Source of the DNA: Anaerolineales bacterium UBA5797
GTDB lineage: Bacteria > Chloroflexota > Anaerolineae > Anaerolineales > Villigracilaceae
Length of the DNA stretch: 64,000 nt
Direction of reading: 5' to 3'
Assembly: GCA_002418205.1 (NCBI GenBank)
Contig: DIDP01000088.1
Location: 1 to 64,000 of the forward strand
Part shown: positions 1-8,062 of the stretch, piece by piece
Layout of the letters: the number at the start of each line of letters is the position of its first letter
Numbering within the stretch: the stretch's first letter is position 1
The notes under the pieces: model-generated
What the model saw: only the letters and a program-made list of their open reading frames with translations
Told to the model about the DNA's origin: nothing
The model's database searches: none
Made by a program: the position numbers and the translations under genes

Positions 1-37
1 CTCATTTTTGGCGAAGGTATTGGGTTTATCTCAGCAT

Positions 38-274
38 TTAGTCGCACAGTCCTCGCAACTCGATCAGCATATTGCGCGTGAGGGGTGCACCGGTGATGGC
101 GGAGCCGCCCGCCATTTTCGCCAGGTCGCGAAAGGGTTGGGGCAGTGTTTCCTTGGGCAATGGGCGGAGTTGTTCGAGGGTTGCTTCTGTCAGGTTTCCG
201 TTCAGGATTTCCACGAGCATCCTGCCAAGCACTGCGGTTTCCGTCTCGGTCAGGGATCGAGTGATGGTAACCAT
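38..274 (-). CDS. small conserved-looking protein, unknown function (78 aa)
   Basis: I do not recognise the family. The 78-residue product is soluble, with Leu/Glu-rich segments and no membrane helix, cysteine cluster or signal peptide. The start is well supported: an AGGAGG Shine-Dalgarno lies about 6 nt before the ATG, which is unusual for a chance frame. It has no obvious operon partner; the next block to the right is a degraded fragment on the other strand. It could be a small regulatory or structural protein, but nothing in the sequence decides this. Confidence 0.55.
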   Translation of the reverse strand: MVTITRSLTETETAVLGRMLVEILNGNLTEATLEQLRPLPKETLPQPFRDLAKMAGGSAITGAPLTRNMLIELRGLCD

Positions 275-295
275 AATTACCTCCTTTGCACGTGA

Positions 296-562
296 AGTAT
301 ATCATGGCGGGACATTGCCGCCTGGGAGAAGCGCGGTTACTGGGTCAAAGCGGACCGCTTCCGCATGGATTGGATGTGGACCGGTCAGTACGCCGAGAAG
401 ATGAAGACCGCCGTGCTGAACAACGAGTGGGGGACCATTGCACAGCTCATGCCGCAGATCGCCATGAAGTTCAGCAAGATACAGGTCAGTGACAATCACC
501 GGCTGGGCAAGCCGTGGGCCGGGGCGTTTGGAAGGCTTACCCTGAGCGCGTCGAAGGGTTGA
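296..562 (+). pseudogene. remnant of a Trp-rich small protein, no start codon
   Basis: The reading frame from 296 opens just after a stop codon, and the first ATG (365) falls well inside the protein-like stretch. The translation before that ATG (WRDIAAWEKRGYWVKADRFR) looks like genuine protein: rich in W, K, R and D, with compatible codon use. It continues through MDWMWTGQYAEKMK to a tail encoded by low-information repeat-like DNA (GRLTLSASKG) before the stop. I read this as a 5'-truncated gene, possibly also altered at the 3' end. Family unknown. A short gene starting at 365 (65 aa) is an alternative. Confidence 0.3.
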
Positions 563-719
563 AGGGCGAAGGATGAAGGAGGGGCAATTGGTAAACAGGC
601 TCAAGCTACCGTCATCGACGGCGTCCTGCGGGCAAACTTTTCGTTGAGGACTGTGTAGGCGGCGCGCTAGCATCGCCGGTTTAGTGGGAACGCAATGACT
701 TTCTCCATCATAATGCATC

Positions 720-1130
720 TTATCCTTCGGTAATCAGTGACCAATTATGCAGATATTTTTGACCATTTGCTATAACCTTTGCGCGTGAAACTACTATACG
801 CGTCTCGTACCTCTTGATAAAGGGGGTTAACTTCTTGGATGGGATGATCCATGCCGAAGGCGGAAATCGAGGATCGGTTATCTTGCCTTCAAAACTCACT
901 AATGCATAGAAATGACGGGTATCTTCAAATTGGTGAATATTATCTGCGGGCCAGTCATAGGCTTTTGCCAGCCCTTTTACATCCACTGTTGAAATTGTCT
1001 TGTTCTCATTTGCTACCAGAATGTCAACAGCCTTCTTGTTCCCAAGCGTTAGCGCTGCATCTGCGCCCAGGCGATGGAGCATTGAGAGCACATAAAACTC
1101 TGCAGCAAGATTTGTGTTGTACCTTGTCAT
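720..1130 (-). CDS. PD-(D/E)XK-like nuclease-fold protein (136 aa)
   Basis: A short protein with the layout of a minimal PD-(D/E)XK fold. A conserved Glu lies in the N-terminal helix (LAAEFYVLSMLHRLG), followed by an Asp in KKAVDILVAN and then the D-x-K signature in TVDVKG; together these form the metal-binding set of Holliday-resolvase/restriction-like nucleases. The length suits stand-alone members annotated as hypothetical in many bacteria. A GAGGTG ribosome site precedes the ATG. It neighbours an Mrr-type nuclease and a methyltransferase remnant, which suggests a defence-related or mobile origin. Activity and substrate are not shown; the fold call comes from motif spacing alone. Confidence 0.6.
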   Translation of the reverse strand: MTRYNTNLAAEFYVLSMLHRLGADAALTLGNKKAVDILVANENKTISTVDVKGLAKAYDWPADNIHQFEDTRHFYALVSFEGKITDPRFPPSAWIIPSKKLTPFIKRYETRIVVSRAKVIANGQKYLHNWSLITEG

Positions 1131-1200
1131 TATTCACCTCTGAACGCCTTAACCATTACGGACGGCGTCAACTCCCATGCAACGAAATGAAGTGAGTACA

Positions 1201-2151
1201 TCATTCACTATTATCATCCAAAATTTCAGGGATATAGACTTTCTTCAGGGGCAACAACCCTTTATAGCGTGAATCGAATTCTTCGTAATGATCCAAAATC
1301 AAGTCCACCAGTTCTTCGCCGTCGATCAGGCGCAGATTGCTTTTGCTTGCCGCAAAGTTGGCAGCCTGTTTTGTGAAATTTCCCAATGTGACGAACAAGC
1401 CGAATTCATCCGCGGCGATTTTTCCATACAGCGAGGAGACGGTTGGGTCTCCGATACTGCCATCGTTGCTCTTGACCTGCACCTTGATGATCGGAGGCCC
1501 AAATCCCAATTCGTCTTTATGGGCGATAATATCGATGCCTCCATCGGGTCCCTCGGGCGATACCCGTGTACGATAGCCCATTCTTTCCAGTAGGTGACCG
1601 ATGAAGTGAGCGAATGGATGACCCTTGAGTTGCTGGGAAAGCCGCTTGAGAATATAGTCTCGTGTATTTTGTTCGATATCGGCAACGACGTAGGCAACGG
1701 TTTCGTCCTCGATTTCGGGCTCTACTGTCTTGATTTCGCCTTCAAGAGCCGCAAGGAATTCATCTGCATAAGTTTTCACCTGAAAGAAACTCATTGCCGA
1801 GCCGATTTCATAGAGCGCGCCCTGCGTGAAGGAGGTTCGTGGCAGGGATTTCATCCATTTGACGGGTCGAATATTTGGATAGCCCCCACCCAATGACGGA
1901 CTATATTTATAATCACCTTCCACAACCCCGAAATGGATTTGGCGGTCGCTTTTCCCAGGGAAAACCACTACATCACCCACTTGCAACTCATGAATAAAGC
2001 GGAACAACTGACCGGCTGCAACAGGAACTGCCCCGGGTTTGGTTTCCGGATATGCCTCAACCATTTTCGCTTTGAAGCTCTCTCGATCTCCTTTGATACT
2101 CGATAGATCTCCCAGTTTATCCCAGCCAAGAGCGATGACATTCTTCTTCAA
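1201..2151 (-). CDS. Mrr-family restriction endonuclease, N-terminus apparently truncated
   Basis: Predicted type IV-like restriction enzyme cutting modified DNA. Residues about 1-125 form the N-terminal EVE/PUA-like recognition module seen in Mrr relatives (IALGWDKLGDLS, GDVVVFPGK, FGVVEGDYKY). Residues about 175-290 are the Mrr catalytic domain: a helix with HFIGHLLERMGY, then PDGGIDIIAH and KVQVKS, giving the D...Q-x-K active site. The only upstream start is a TTG with no ribosome site, and homologues usually have about 20 more residues before the IALGW strand. These seem to have been lost at a junction with the methyltransferase remnant upstream. The enzyme may therefore be inactive or poorly translated. 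The catalytic residues are intact. Confidence 0.75.
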   Translation of the reverse strand: MKKNVIALGWDKLGDLSSIKGDRESFKAKMVEAYPETKPGAVPVAAGQLFRFIHELQVGDVVVFPGKSDRQIHFGVVEGDYKYSPSLGGGYPNIRPVKWMKSLPRTSFTQGALYEIGSAMSFFQVKTYADEFLAALEGEIKTVEPEIEDETVAYVVADIEQNTRDYILKRLSQQLKGHPFAHFIGHLLERMGYRTRVSPEGPDGGIDIIAHKDELGFGPPIIKVQVKSNDGSIGDPTVSSLYGKIAADEFGLFVTLGNFTKQAANFAASKSNLRLIDGEELVDLILDHYEEFDSRYKGLLPLKKVYIPEILDDNSE

Positions 2152-2676
2152 GAAAGGGAAACGACCACTCTGAGAAGATGATCTGATGCGTTTCGGGTCC
2201 CACTGTTTTCAAATCCAGTGCATCGCCCCAAATGATGTTTTTTGCAGGATGAACCGAATCGCCTTCCGTACTTCGTCTTTGGCTTTTTTCTTGAAAAGCG
2301 CAGTATAGCGTTCATCTGCGATTTCAAACAGCTGCATGCGGCAGGCGATGACGTTATCTTCAAGAATGTCAATGCCATAGAGGGATGAAATTGCAGAAAC
2401 AAGGTTGCGCTCGAAATCCAACTGACTGCGGCGATATTTCTTTTCCACCACACCCAGTCTTCGGCGCAAGATTTTGGTCAGGAAGTTGCCTGTCCCACAG
2501 GCGGGTTCAAGGAAGCGCGAGTCAATCCTCTCGGTTTCCTGCTTCACCAGATCGAGCATGGCGTTCACCTCACGCTCACTGGTGAATACTTCGCCATGAT
2601 CGGCAACGCGCTGTTTCGAGACGACTTGTTTATTCATTGATTCTGAATCCAACTTGTATACGCCCTTATACGGCAT
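2122..2676 (-). pseudogene. truncated, frameshifted N6-adenine DNA methyltransferase
   Basis: The N-terminal part matches class I adenine methyltransferases that head type I-like or type II systems: KQRVADHGEVFT, then SAM-binding motif I FLEPACGTGNFL. The frame stops soon after RFILQK. Reading one frame over, the protein continues as NIIWGDALDLKTV and IIFSEWSF, which is normal for the family. The shift falls in a run of six T (2238-2243 on the + strand) where seven would restore the frame. Soon after IIFSEWSF the similarity ends and Mrr sequence begins, so the catalytic NPPY motif and target-recognition region are absent. The start may be at 2676 or at 2637 (MNKQVV). Deletion is clear; the frameshift could be real or an assembly error. 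Confidence 0.75.
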
Positions 2677-2805
2677 ACCGTTTCATCGCTGTTAAATTTT
2701 AGCACACCCAATCTTTCTATGTAGAAAACGAATACGTTACAAAGTCCCTACAATTGCATCCCACACAACTGATACATATTCAGTTCCTTTCAACTCTCCC
2801 AATCT

Positions 2806-2941
2806 CCCAAAACAACCGGGTCGTTTGCTCGAATCGACGGGGTACAACGCGGCAAACGACGGGGTCGTTTCACCTAAACCTCGGCGTGGTTTGCCCCAAA
2901 GCACCGGGGCGTTTTGGTTAAACGACGGGGTCGAATCCGAG
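2806..2941. repeat. cluster of CGACGGGGTCG-type palindromic motifs
   Basis: At least five related motifs occur within 136 bases: an ACCGGGTCGTTTG copy, a TCGACGGGGTAC copy, a perfect AAACGACGGGGTCGTTT (7-bp stem, 3-nt loop, 2854-2870), CACCGGGGCGTTTTG and AAACGACGGGGTCGAAT. They alternate with spacers of variable length, unlike a CRISPR array. No other cluster of this motif was noticed in the window. Function unknown. Confidence 0.5.
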
Positions 2942-3001
2942 CCCCTGCAAACTGTTTGCAAGGTGCTCTGGCAGGGATGACAATCGAATAACACAAAAGA
3001 G

Positions 3002-3039
3002 CACCGCCCGCTGGATTTCAACGGGCGGTGTGTTTTTTA
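3002..3039. terminator. strong intrinsic terminator, bidirectional
   Basis: A 9-bp GC-rich stem (CACCGCCCG / CGGGCGGTG) with an 11-nt loop. It is followed by TGTTTTTTATTT on the + strand and by CTCTTTTGTG on the minus strand. It lies just past the stop of the SET-domain gene and most likely ends that transcript. Confidence 0.8.
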
Positions 3040-3056
3040 TTTCATGGAATTGCCGG

Positions 3057-3548
3057 TCACTTTTCGACCGCCTGCAGTTTGGTCAGGTGCAGTTCGGTGT
3101 TCTCGAGCAGTTCGATCATCAACTCGCGGATGTGCTTGTTGAGGAAGTGATGCTCGAGCGTGGAGAGCGGCAGGAAGCGCGCCCCGGCGACCACATGGAT
3201 GCAGCTTGACGAGCCGCACAGGCAGATGAACGGCGCGTCCATCTCCCATTCGGTGGCGGGGTAGAAGAAGGAAAGCTCCTCGCCCTTTTCGATGTCCTTG
3301 CAGGCGTACATGAGCAGGTGCTCGGTATCGAGGATCACGTTCGGGTCGCACGAGTGGTTCAACGCCGCCAGCTTGCCCACGTCCGTGTGTTTGTCGCGGT
3401 CGATCTGCACGGTGAAGCGGTTGGCTTTCCCGACCACCTTCTCGGTGGGGATCTCACAAATGACCTCACCTTTTTTATATGACTGCTTTGTGATCAGACT
3501 TCTAAATTTATTTTCTGTTTTGATGGTGAGCGTATCCATTGCCGACAT
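3057..3548 (-). CDS. SET-domain protein (putative lysine methyltransferase)
   Basis: A compact bacterial SET protein of 163 residues. The core signature NHSCDPN is at about residues 64-70, followed by GEELSFFYP (the GEEITxxY box with the catalytic tyrosine position) at about 88-96. A Cys-containing post-SET stretch, CLCGSSSC, is at about 109-116. Family knowledge: SET enzymes transfer a methyl group from S-adenosylmethionine to protein lysines; in bacteria the targets are mostly unknown. The start is supported by AAAGGA 8 nt upstream; a second ATG lies three codons in. The gene is monocistronic, ending at a strong hairpin and flanked upstream by repeats. The substrate cannot be inferred. Confidence 0.85.
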   Translation of the reverse strand: MSAMDTLTIKTENKFRSLITKQSYKKGEVICEIPTEKVVGKANRFTVQIDRDKHTDVGKLAALNHSCDPNVILDTEHLLMYACKDIEKGEELSFFYPATEWEMDAPFICLCGSSSCIHVVAGARFLPLSTLEHHFLNKHIRELMIELLENTELHLTKLQAVEK

Positions 3549-3684
3549 GCCTATTTTCCTTTCGTTGTATTATGGATAAACTTTGTATTAGTATAACGAT
3601 AATGAATACAAATTCAAGTGGGAAATGGGTCATCCATGAAACTTTAAGGTTATGAGTCAACGAGGTCGATCCAGATATTTGTCT

Positions 3685-4031
3685 TTGAACCGCGCAGAGC
3701 GCAAAGACCGCGAAGGTTGATCGGTCTTTTTTTGCGTGCTTTACATGACTTGTTTTCTGGACGCGGACACCTACGAACACATTGAACTGGGAGATTGCTT
3801 CGCATGCTCCTTCCACTTCACTTCGTTCAGCCTCAGGACAAGGCTCGCAATGACATGGAGACGGTGGCTTTCGTTGAACCGCAAAGAGCGCGAAGAGCGC
3901 GAAGGTTTAATGGTTTTTTCTTTGCGTGCCTGGCGTGCTTTACTTGACTTCTTTTATGTCGGGAGATTGCTTCGCATGCTCCTTCCACTTCACTTCGTTC
4001 AGCCTCGGACAAGGCTCGCAATGACATGGAG
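3685..4031. repeat. tandem pair of a composite intergenic repeat
   Basis: Two copies (3685-3860 and 3874-4031) of a unit with two parts. Part one is an imperfect palindrome beginning TTGAACCGC, rich in AGAGCGC/GCGAAGG, and closing with TTTGCGTGC. Part two begins GGGAGATTGCTTCGCATGCT and ends CTCGCAATGACATGGAG. The second part belongs to the same family as the palindromes at 8971, 45791, 46069 and 62863. With about 135 bases to its left (3549-3684, nothing recognised) it fills the gap between the SET gene and the transglutaminase gene. Confidence 0.75.
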
Positions 4032-4040
4032 GCGGGGAGG

Positions 4041-6386
4041 CTACCTGTTTTTCAATGAAAGGATCAAACGCCCATACAGCAAACGCAGGCGCAGGTGTCT
4101 CCACGTCTGCAGGGCGAGTTTTATTTCGTTCCGGTTGAGCTGGGTCTGCCTGAACAACGCCGCGTGATAGGTGTTCGTCAGCAGGCGCACATCCCGTTGG
4201 GCGAGGGCGAACATCCTTCTGCGTAACGGTCCTGTTTTGAAGCCGTCGAACGCCGCGTTCAACTTGGACATGAATTCATGGACCGTCTCGGCGCGTGTGC
4301 GTTCGCCCGCCAGCGGGCGTCCCAACCGGTAGAGCCTGCGGTAGATCCGCTCGATGGCGAGGGCTGGCGCAAGCCGCAGGTAAACCCAGCGCTCGATGAA
4401 GGTGTAGTACAGGACGATCAGCAGGAACGCCCCGAGCAGCGGCAGACCCCAGACCGAGATCCGTTCGACCCGGAAGCGGGTCAATAGATTCGAAGCAGTG
4501 GGATCGTCCGCCTGGACGGCGGGCAGGGAAGCCTCCGTCGCGGCGCGTTCGATCTCCGGCAGGGAGGCGGTCGGCTCGAACTCGATCCAGCCGATCTCGG
4601 GGAAGTAGACCTCCGCCCACGAGTGGGCGTTCAATTCACGGACGATATAGCGGGCGCTCAGCGAGTCATACGTGCCGGGCGAATAACCGGAGACGAACCG
4701 GGCGGGAATGCCGTTCAGGCGCGCCAGCACCACCATGGCGGTGGCGTAGTAATCGCAATAGCCGCGCTTGAGTTCGAAGAGGAAGTAATCCGCCACATCC
4801 CGGTCGGTCGGCGGCGCGGGGATCTCGAGGTCGTATGCATAGTTTTCGCGCAGGTACGTTTCGATGGCTTTTGCCCGGTCGTAGGGGTTCGTTTGGCCGC
4901 GGGTGATCTCCAGCGCAAGCCCGCCCACGCGTTCCGGCACCGACGCGGGGATTTCAAGATAGCGTTCGGCGATCTCCTCGGGATACTCCGTCGAGGCGAG
5001 GCGCAATGCTTCGATGGTCACGTTCGGCACGAAAGATTCGGCGCGGTAGGAGGTCGCATCGCTCACGGCGTGGAACATGTCCGCCTGGAGCAGGGCGGGT
5101 TGATCGGCGAACAGGCTGGAGGGCGGTCTGAGGCGCCATTCCACCGTGAGAGGCACATCGGCGCTGAAGAGCATCCCGCTCCAGAAGAGCCTGCCCTCCG
5201 GTTGGATCAGGTCCACATCCAGATGGAGCGGCTTGTAGCCTTCGAGCAGTCCGGGGATCAGGGGCGTATCCGCGGGGATGCCCTGCGGCGGGGCGGGGCC
5301 CGTCACCCAGCCCGCGCCCACGTAGCGGTCGTAGACTACGCCCCGCCAGTAGTAACGCGGCGCATCCACTGTGACGAACGGGTTGCCGGACGAGGGCAGT
5401 TCGCCGGTGCGGATCGTCATGACGATCTTCTGCGAGTGGGCGTAGCCTTCGGTGAGCAGGTGTTCGCGCGGCAGAGACGGCTTCGGCGTGACGGCGGGCT
5501 GGACCGCCCTCGGTTCCTCCTGGACGCCGAGCATTTCCGCCACTTCGTTCTTCGACGAGCGCTCGCGCAGGTACTCCCTGATCTGCCGCCACGAGATGGA
5601 GGGCGTGATCAAGGCGACCGCGCCGATGGCGATGGTCAGGAACAGCACCGCCTGGGCAGAGTCGTAGCGGATGCTGTCCGAATAGTCCACGCGCTGTTTC
5701 TGCCACTGCTGGGTGTGCGTCCGGTAGTTCCAGATGCCCATCAACAACAGCAACAGCACCACCATCATCCACAGGCTTTCGACCCTGTATTCGCTGTAGG
5801 AGGCGACCGCCGCCAGCAAAAGCATCGGCGGCATCAGCGCCGCGACCGCATTGCGCCTGGCGGAGAACCAGCCCGTCCACGCCGCGACCAGCCACAGGAT
5901 CAATACCCAGACCATGTTGCGGATCAGGGCATCGTTCACCCGGACGTTCCCCTGCACGCCGATCAGCCAGGTCTGGGAGCGCGCCAGCAGAGCCGACGAA
6001 AAATTGACGATGACCTCCCAGGCTTCCAGTATGGCGCTCGTATCGATGCCCGTTCCAAAGCGCACCGCCGGGACGATCTGCGGGAGGACGGACAGGACCG
6101 CGCGTGCGAGATCGAGCAGGGGCGAGGCAAGCCGCGCCCCGAAGACCCAGACGCCGAGGACGCCCAGCGCAGCGATCCCGACCGAAGCCTGGATCCCGTT
6201 TAATCCGCCCTTGTTCGATCCGAACCCGATCAGCGCGGCGATGAGGCAGACCCAGAAGAACGATTGCGAATCCGCCTCGCGCAGGGAGGCGGCAATACCG
6301 TAGGTGAACGCCTGGAGCGCAAGCACGACGACCAGATAACCCAGCTCGTCGGTGGTGAAGAAGCGCATCCGGCGGCGGCCGATCAT
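4041..6386 (-). CDS. TgpA-like membrane transglutaminase (DUF3488-transglutaminase)
   Basis: A membrane-anchored transglutaminase-like protein of 781 residues. The N-terminal third has six or so transmembrane segments (for example LGYLVVVLALQAF, WVLILWLVAAWTGWF, LWMMVVLLLLLMGIW). A large outer segment carries the transglutaminase core: catalytic Cys in RGYCDYYATAMV (about residue 541), His in LNAHSWAEVYFP (about 589) and an acidic residue in WIEFEPT. A further helix (LPLLGAFLLIVLYYTF) and a C-terminal DUF4129-like tail follow. I chose the ATG at 6386 because it overlaps the DUF58 stop codon as ATGA, implying coupled translation; frames reaching to 6461 lie inside DUF58. Pairing with DUF58 is typical of this family; the usual MoxR ATPase is missing here. 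Substrate unknown. Confidence 0.9.
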   Translation of the reverse strand: MIGRRRMRFFTTDELGYLVVVLALQAFTYGIAASLREADSQSFFWVCLIAALIGFGSNKGGLNGIQASVGIAALGVLGVWVFGARLASPLLDLARAVLSVLPQIVPAVRFGTGIDTSAILEAWEVIVNFSSALLARSQTWLIGVQGNVRVNDALIRNMVWVLILWLVAAWTGWFSARRNAVAALMPPMLLLAAVASYSEYRVESLWMMVVLLLLLMGIWNYRTHTQQWQKQRVDYSDSIRYDSAQAVLFLTIAIGAVALITPSISWRQIREYLRERSSKNEVAEMLGVQEEPRAVQPAVTPKPSLPREHLLTEGYAHSQKIVMTIRTGELPSSGNPFVTVDAPRYYWRGVVYDRYVGAGWVTGPAPPQGIPADTPLIPGLLEGYKPLHLDVDLIQPEGRLFWSGMLFSADVPLTVEWRLRPPSSLFADQPALLQADMFHAVSDATSYRAESFVPNVTIEALRLASTEYPEEIAERYLEIPASVPERVGGLALEITRGQTNPYDRAKAIETYLRENYAYDLEIPAPPTDRDVADYFLFELKRGYCDYYATAMVVLARLNGIPARFVSGYSPGTYDSLSARYIVRELNAHSWAEVYFPEIGWIEFEPTASLPEIERAATEASLPAVQADDPTASNLLTRFRVERISVWGLPLLGAFLLIVLYYTFIERWVYLRLAPALAIERIYRRLYRLGRPLAGERTRAETVHEFMSKLNAAFDGFKTGPLRRRMFALAQRDVRLLTNTYHAALFRQTQLNRNEIKLALQTWRHLRLRLLYGRLILSLKNR

Positions 6387-7669
6387 CCCAGCCTCCGCCA
6401 GTCTGCCACCGGTCTGTGCACGGCGACCGCCTTGCCGGTGCCGGTGACGCGCCATTCCCATTCGCCTTGTGTCCCCGGTCTGGCTTGCCGGGTATCCAGC
6501 ATCTCCTTTGGGATGACGTTACACGGCAGACCGATCGAGCGCAGTGTTCCCTCGAGCGCCTCCGTGCCGGCATCCCCGCCGAAGGTCCTCGGGTCGAATA
6601 CGAAGACGCTCGGCATGACGCCCCGCCAGAGCAACGGCAGGAGCGCTTCCACCCAGGCCGGGTCCGGGTCCGCGGTGACGAGCAGGAGACTGCTGTTCGA
6701 GCCGAGCGATGGACCGATGCGCCCGAGATACTCCCGCAAGCCCAGCGCGGCAGGGGAGGCGACCGCCAGCGCCTTCAACAGGGAGCGCTGCTGGTATTCG
6801 TTGCGGCGCGGGACGATCCACGCCGGTTCGCCGCCGTTGACCGTTAGACCAACGGGGTGATCCTGCTTCAGTCCGCGGGCAGACAGCGAAGCCGCCAGGA
6901 TGACCGCGTGCTCCTCGGTCGAATCCCAGCCCTCGCCAAGCTGTACGTCCTGATGCAGATCGAGCACGATCCACCAATCCCCGGCGGGCATCCCATCGAA
7001 CTGGCGCACGAAGAATTTATTGTGGCGGGCTGTGCTCTTCCAATGGATCCAGCGCAGCGGGTCGCCCGGCGCCATCTCGCGCGTGTGCGAGGCGTTGACC
7101 GTTTCCTCCAGCGTGTGCGTGCTTCTGCGACCTTCGCCAGCCCAGCCGTTCGATAGGATGTTGAACTCCGGCAGGGAGACCACCGGCGGCATGACCGCCA
7201 GCGTTGTGGAGGTGGGGTCTTCGAGGAACACGGAATACACGCCGAACGGGTCGCCCGTTTCGAGCGTGGTGCCGCCCAAAGTGTACACACCGCGGCGCGT
7301 GCACTGGTTGAGGATCCTCCACTGTGAGGCGCTGTAGCCGTCCACGCCTGTTGCCACAGAAGCGTAATGGTCGGGCAGGTCCGAATGGTCGTGCACGGTG
7401 ACCCACGTGGCGGGCATCGAGAACCGGTTGGTCAGGGTGAAGCGTTCCTCGAGCTTGTCGCCCACCTGCGCCCAGCCGTAGCGCATCTCGCGTTCGAACG
7501 TGAGCGAGCGCTTCAGTCCCTGCGCCCACCAGCGGCAGAGCAGCCAGGTCCCACCGACGCCGATCAACAGGATGACCCAGACCCGCGACGGATCGATGAT
7601 CTGCATGACGAATGCAAGGACCGTAATGACCGGGAAGATCCTTGCATTCAGGCGCAGTCTGGCTTTCAT
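6383..7669 (-). CDS. DUF58 domain protein (428 aa)
   Basis: A membrane protein with two N-terminal helices (FPVITVLAFVMQII, VWVILLIGVGGTWLL) followed by a beta-rich segment. The DUF58 signature GDPLRWIHWKSTARH leads into a von Willebrand A-like fold. DUF58 proteins occur beside MoxR ATPases and transglutaminases and are thought to assist assembly of membrane or cell-surface complexes; the exact role is unknown. The in-frame start at 7723 is less likely than the ATG at 7669, because a TATAAT box sits six bases before the latter, giving a leaderless transcript. It is the first gene of the DUF58-TgpA pair. Confidence 0.88.
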   Translation of the reverse strand: MKARLRLNARIFPVITVLAFVMQIIDPSRVWVILLIGVGGTWLLCRWWAQGLKRSLTFEREMRYGWAQVGDKLEERFTLTNRFSMPATWVTVHDHSDLPDHYASVATGVDGYSASQWRILNQCTRRGVYTLGGTTLETGDPFGVYSVFLEDPTSTTLAVMPPVVSLPEFNILSNGWAGEGRRSTHTLEETVNASHTREMAPGDPLRWIHWKSTARHNKFFVRQFDGMPAGDWWIVLDLHQDVQLGEGWDSTEEHAVILAASLSARGLKQDHPVGLTVNGGEPAWIVPRRNEYQQRSLLKALAVASPAALGLREYLGRIGPSLGSNSSLLLVTADPDPAWVEALLPLLWRGVMPSVFVFDPRTFGGDAGTEALEGTLRSIGLPCNVIPKEMLDTRQARPGTQGEWEWRVTGTGKAVAVHRPVADWRRLG

Positions 7670-7675
7670 GATTCG

Positions 7676-7681
7676 ATTATA
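7676..7681 (-). promoter_or_regulatory. -10 box for leaderless DUF58 transcript
   Basis: On the minus strand a perfect TATAAT ends six bases before the ATG at 7669, so transcription would begin at about the start codon. No Shine-Dalgarno is present, consistent with a leaderless message. The -35 is weak. Confidence 0.5.
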
Positions 7682-7868
7682 TGCCCGATTCGACCCTCCC
7701 CGAATGTCCAGGTTCCCAGCCACCCGTACACCCGATGCATTCGAGTCTCATAACCGGTACACTGATGTCACTGTGGGCGCTGGCCTCGATACACCTGATG
7801 AACACAGGTTACTCGACCGGCGTCCGTACATCGACCCCATAAGAGAGTGTTTCTTCAATCCGCAGCGC

Positions 7869-8029
7869 CATTCTTTTGTTCACGGATACTTCGACAGGCT
7901 CGGCAAAAGCTTCACGCAAAGGACCGAGAAAGGACGGAGAAAGATAAATTTCTTAAAGCTCTTTTCCGTGAAGATCGGTGTAATCCGTGGCGTCCGCGCC
8001 CGGAAAGGAAGTTAAGGAACATTCTGTAA
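7869..8029. repeat. dispersed ~150-bp intergenic repeat, copy A
   Basis: Similar over its full length, with substitutions and small gaps, to 16402-16540. Shared blocks include CTTTTGT-CACGGAT, CTCGACAG or TTCGACAGG, AGAAAGATAA, CTTTTCC and the end GGAGTTAAG or GGAAGTTAAG followed by ACTCTGTAA or ATTCTGTAA. It fills most of the gap between DUF58 and the protease gene. No open frame with coding character is seen. Confidence 0.6.
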
Positions 8030-8062
8030 TGGAAATGACTATGTGATATAAAAGGAGCGAAC

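Larger units (their letters stand above)
2677..3056. other. intergenic region with clustered short palindromes and a terminator
   Basis: About 380 bases without a convincing gene. An open frame at 2737-3021 (minus) has no ribosome site and composition unlike its neighbours. The left part holds the promoter side of the methyltransferase remnant, the middle holds a cluster of GC-rich palindromic motifs (2806-2941), and the right end holds a strong hairpin. Confidence 0.6.

Noticed and set aside
2806..2941. possible CRISPR array
   Set aside because: Motifs are 11-17 bases, spacers vary in length and there are no cas genes.
2737..3021. 94-codon open frame on the minus strand
   Set aside because: It covers the palindrome cluster and terminator, lacks a ribosome site and has no coding character.
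4623..6203. 526-codon open frame on the + strand
   Set aside because: It is the reverse-strand shadow of the transglutaminase gene; its translation is rich in Arg/Gly/His with no recognisable domain.
4954..6573. 539-codon open frame on the minus strand
   Set aside because: An alternate frame of the TgpA/DUF58 junction; Arg- and Gly-biased, no motif, whereas the TgpA frame has a clear catalytic core.
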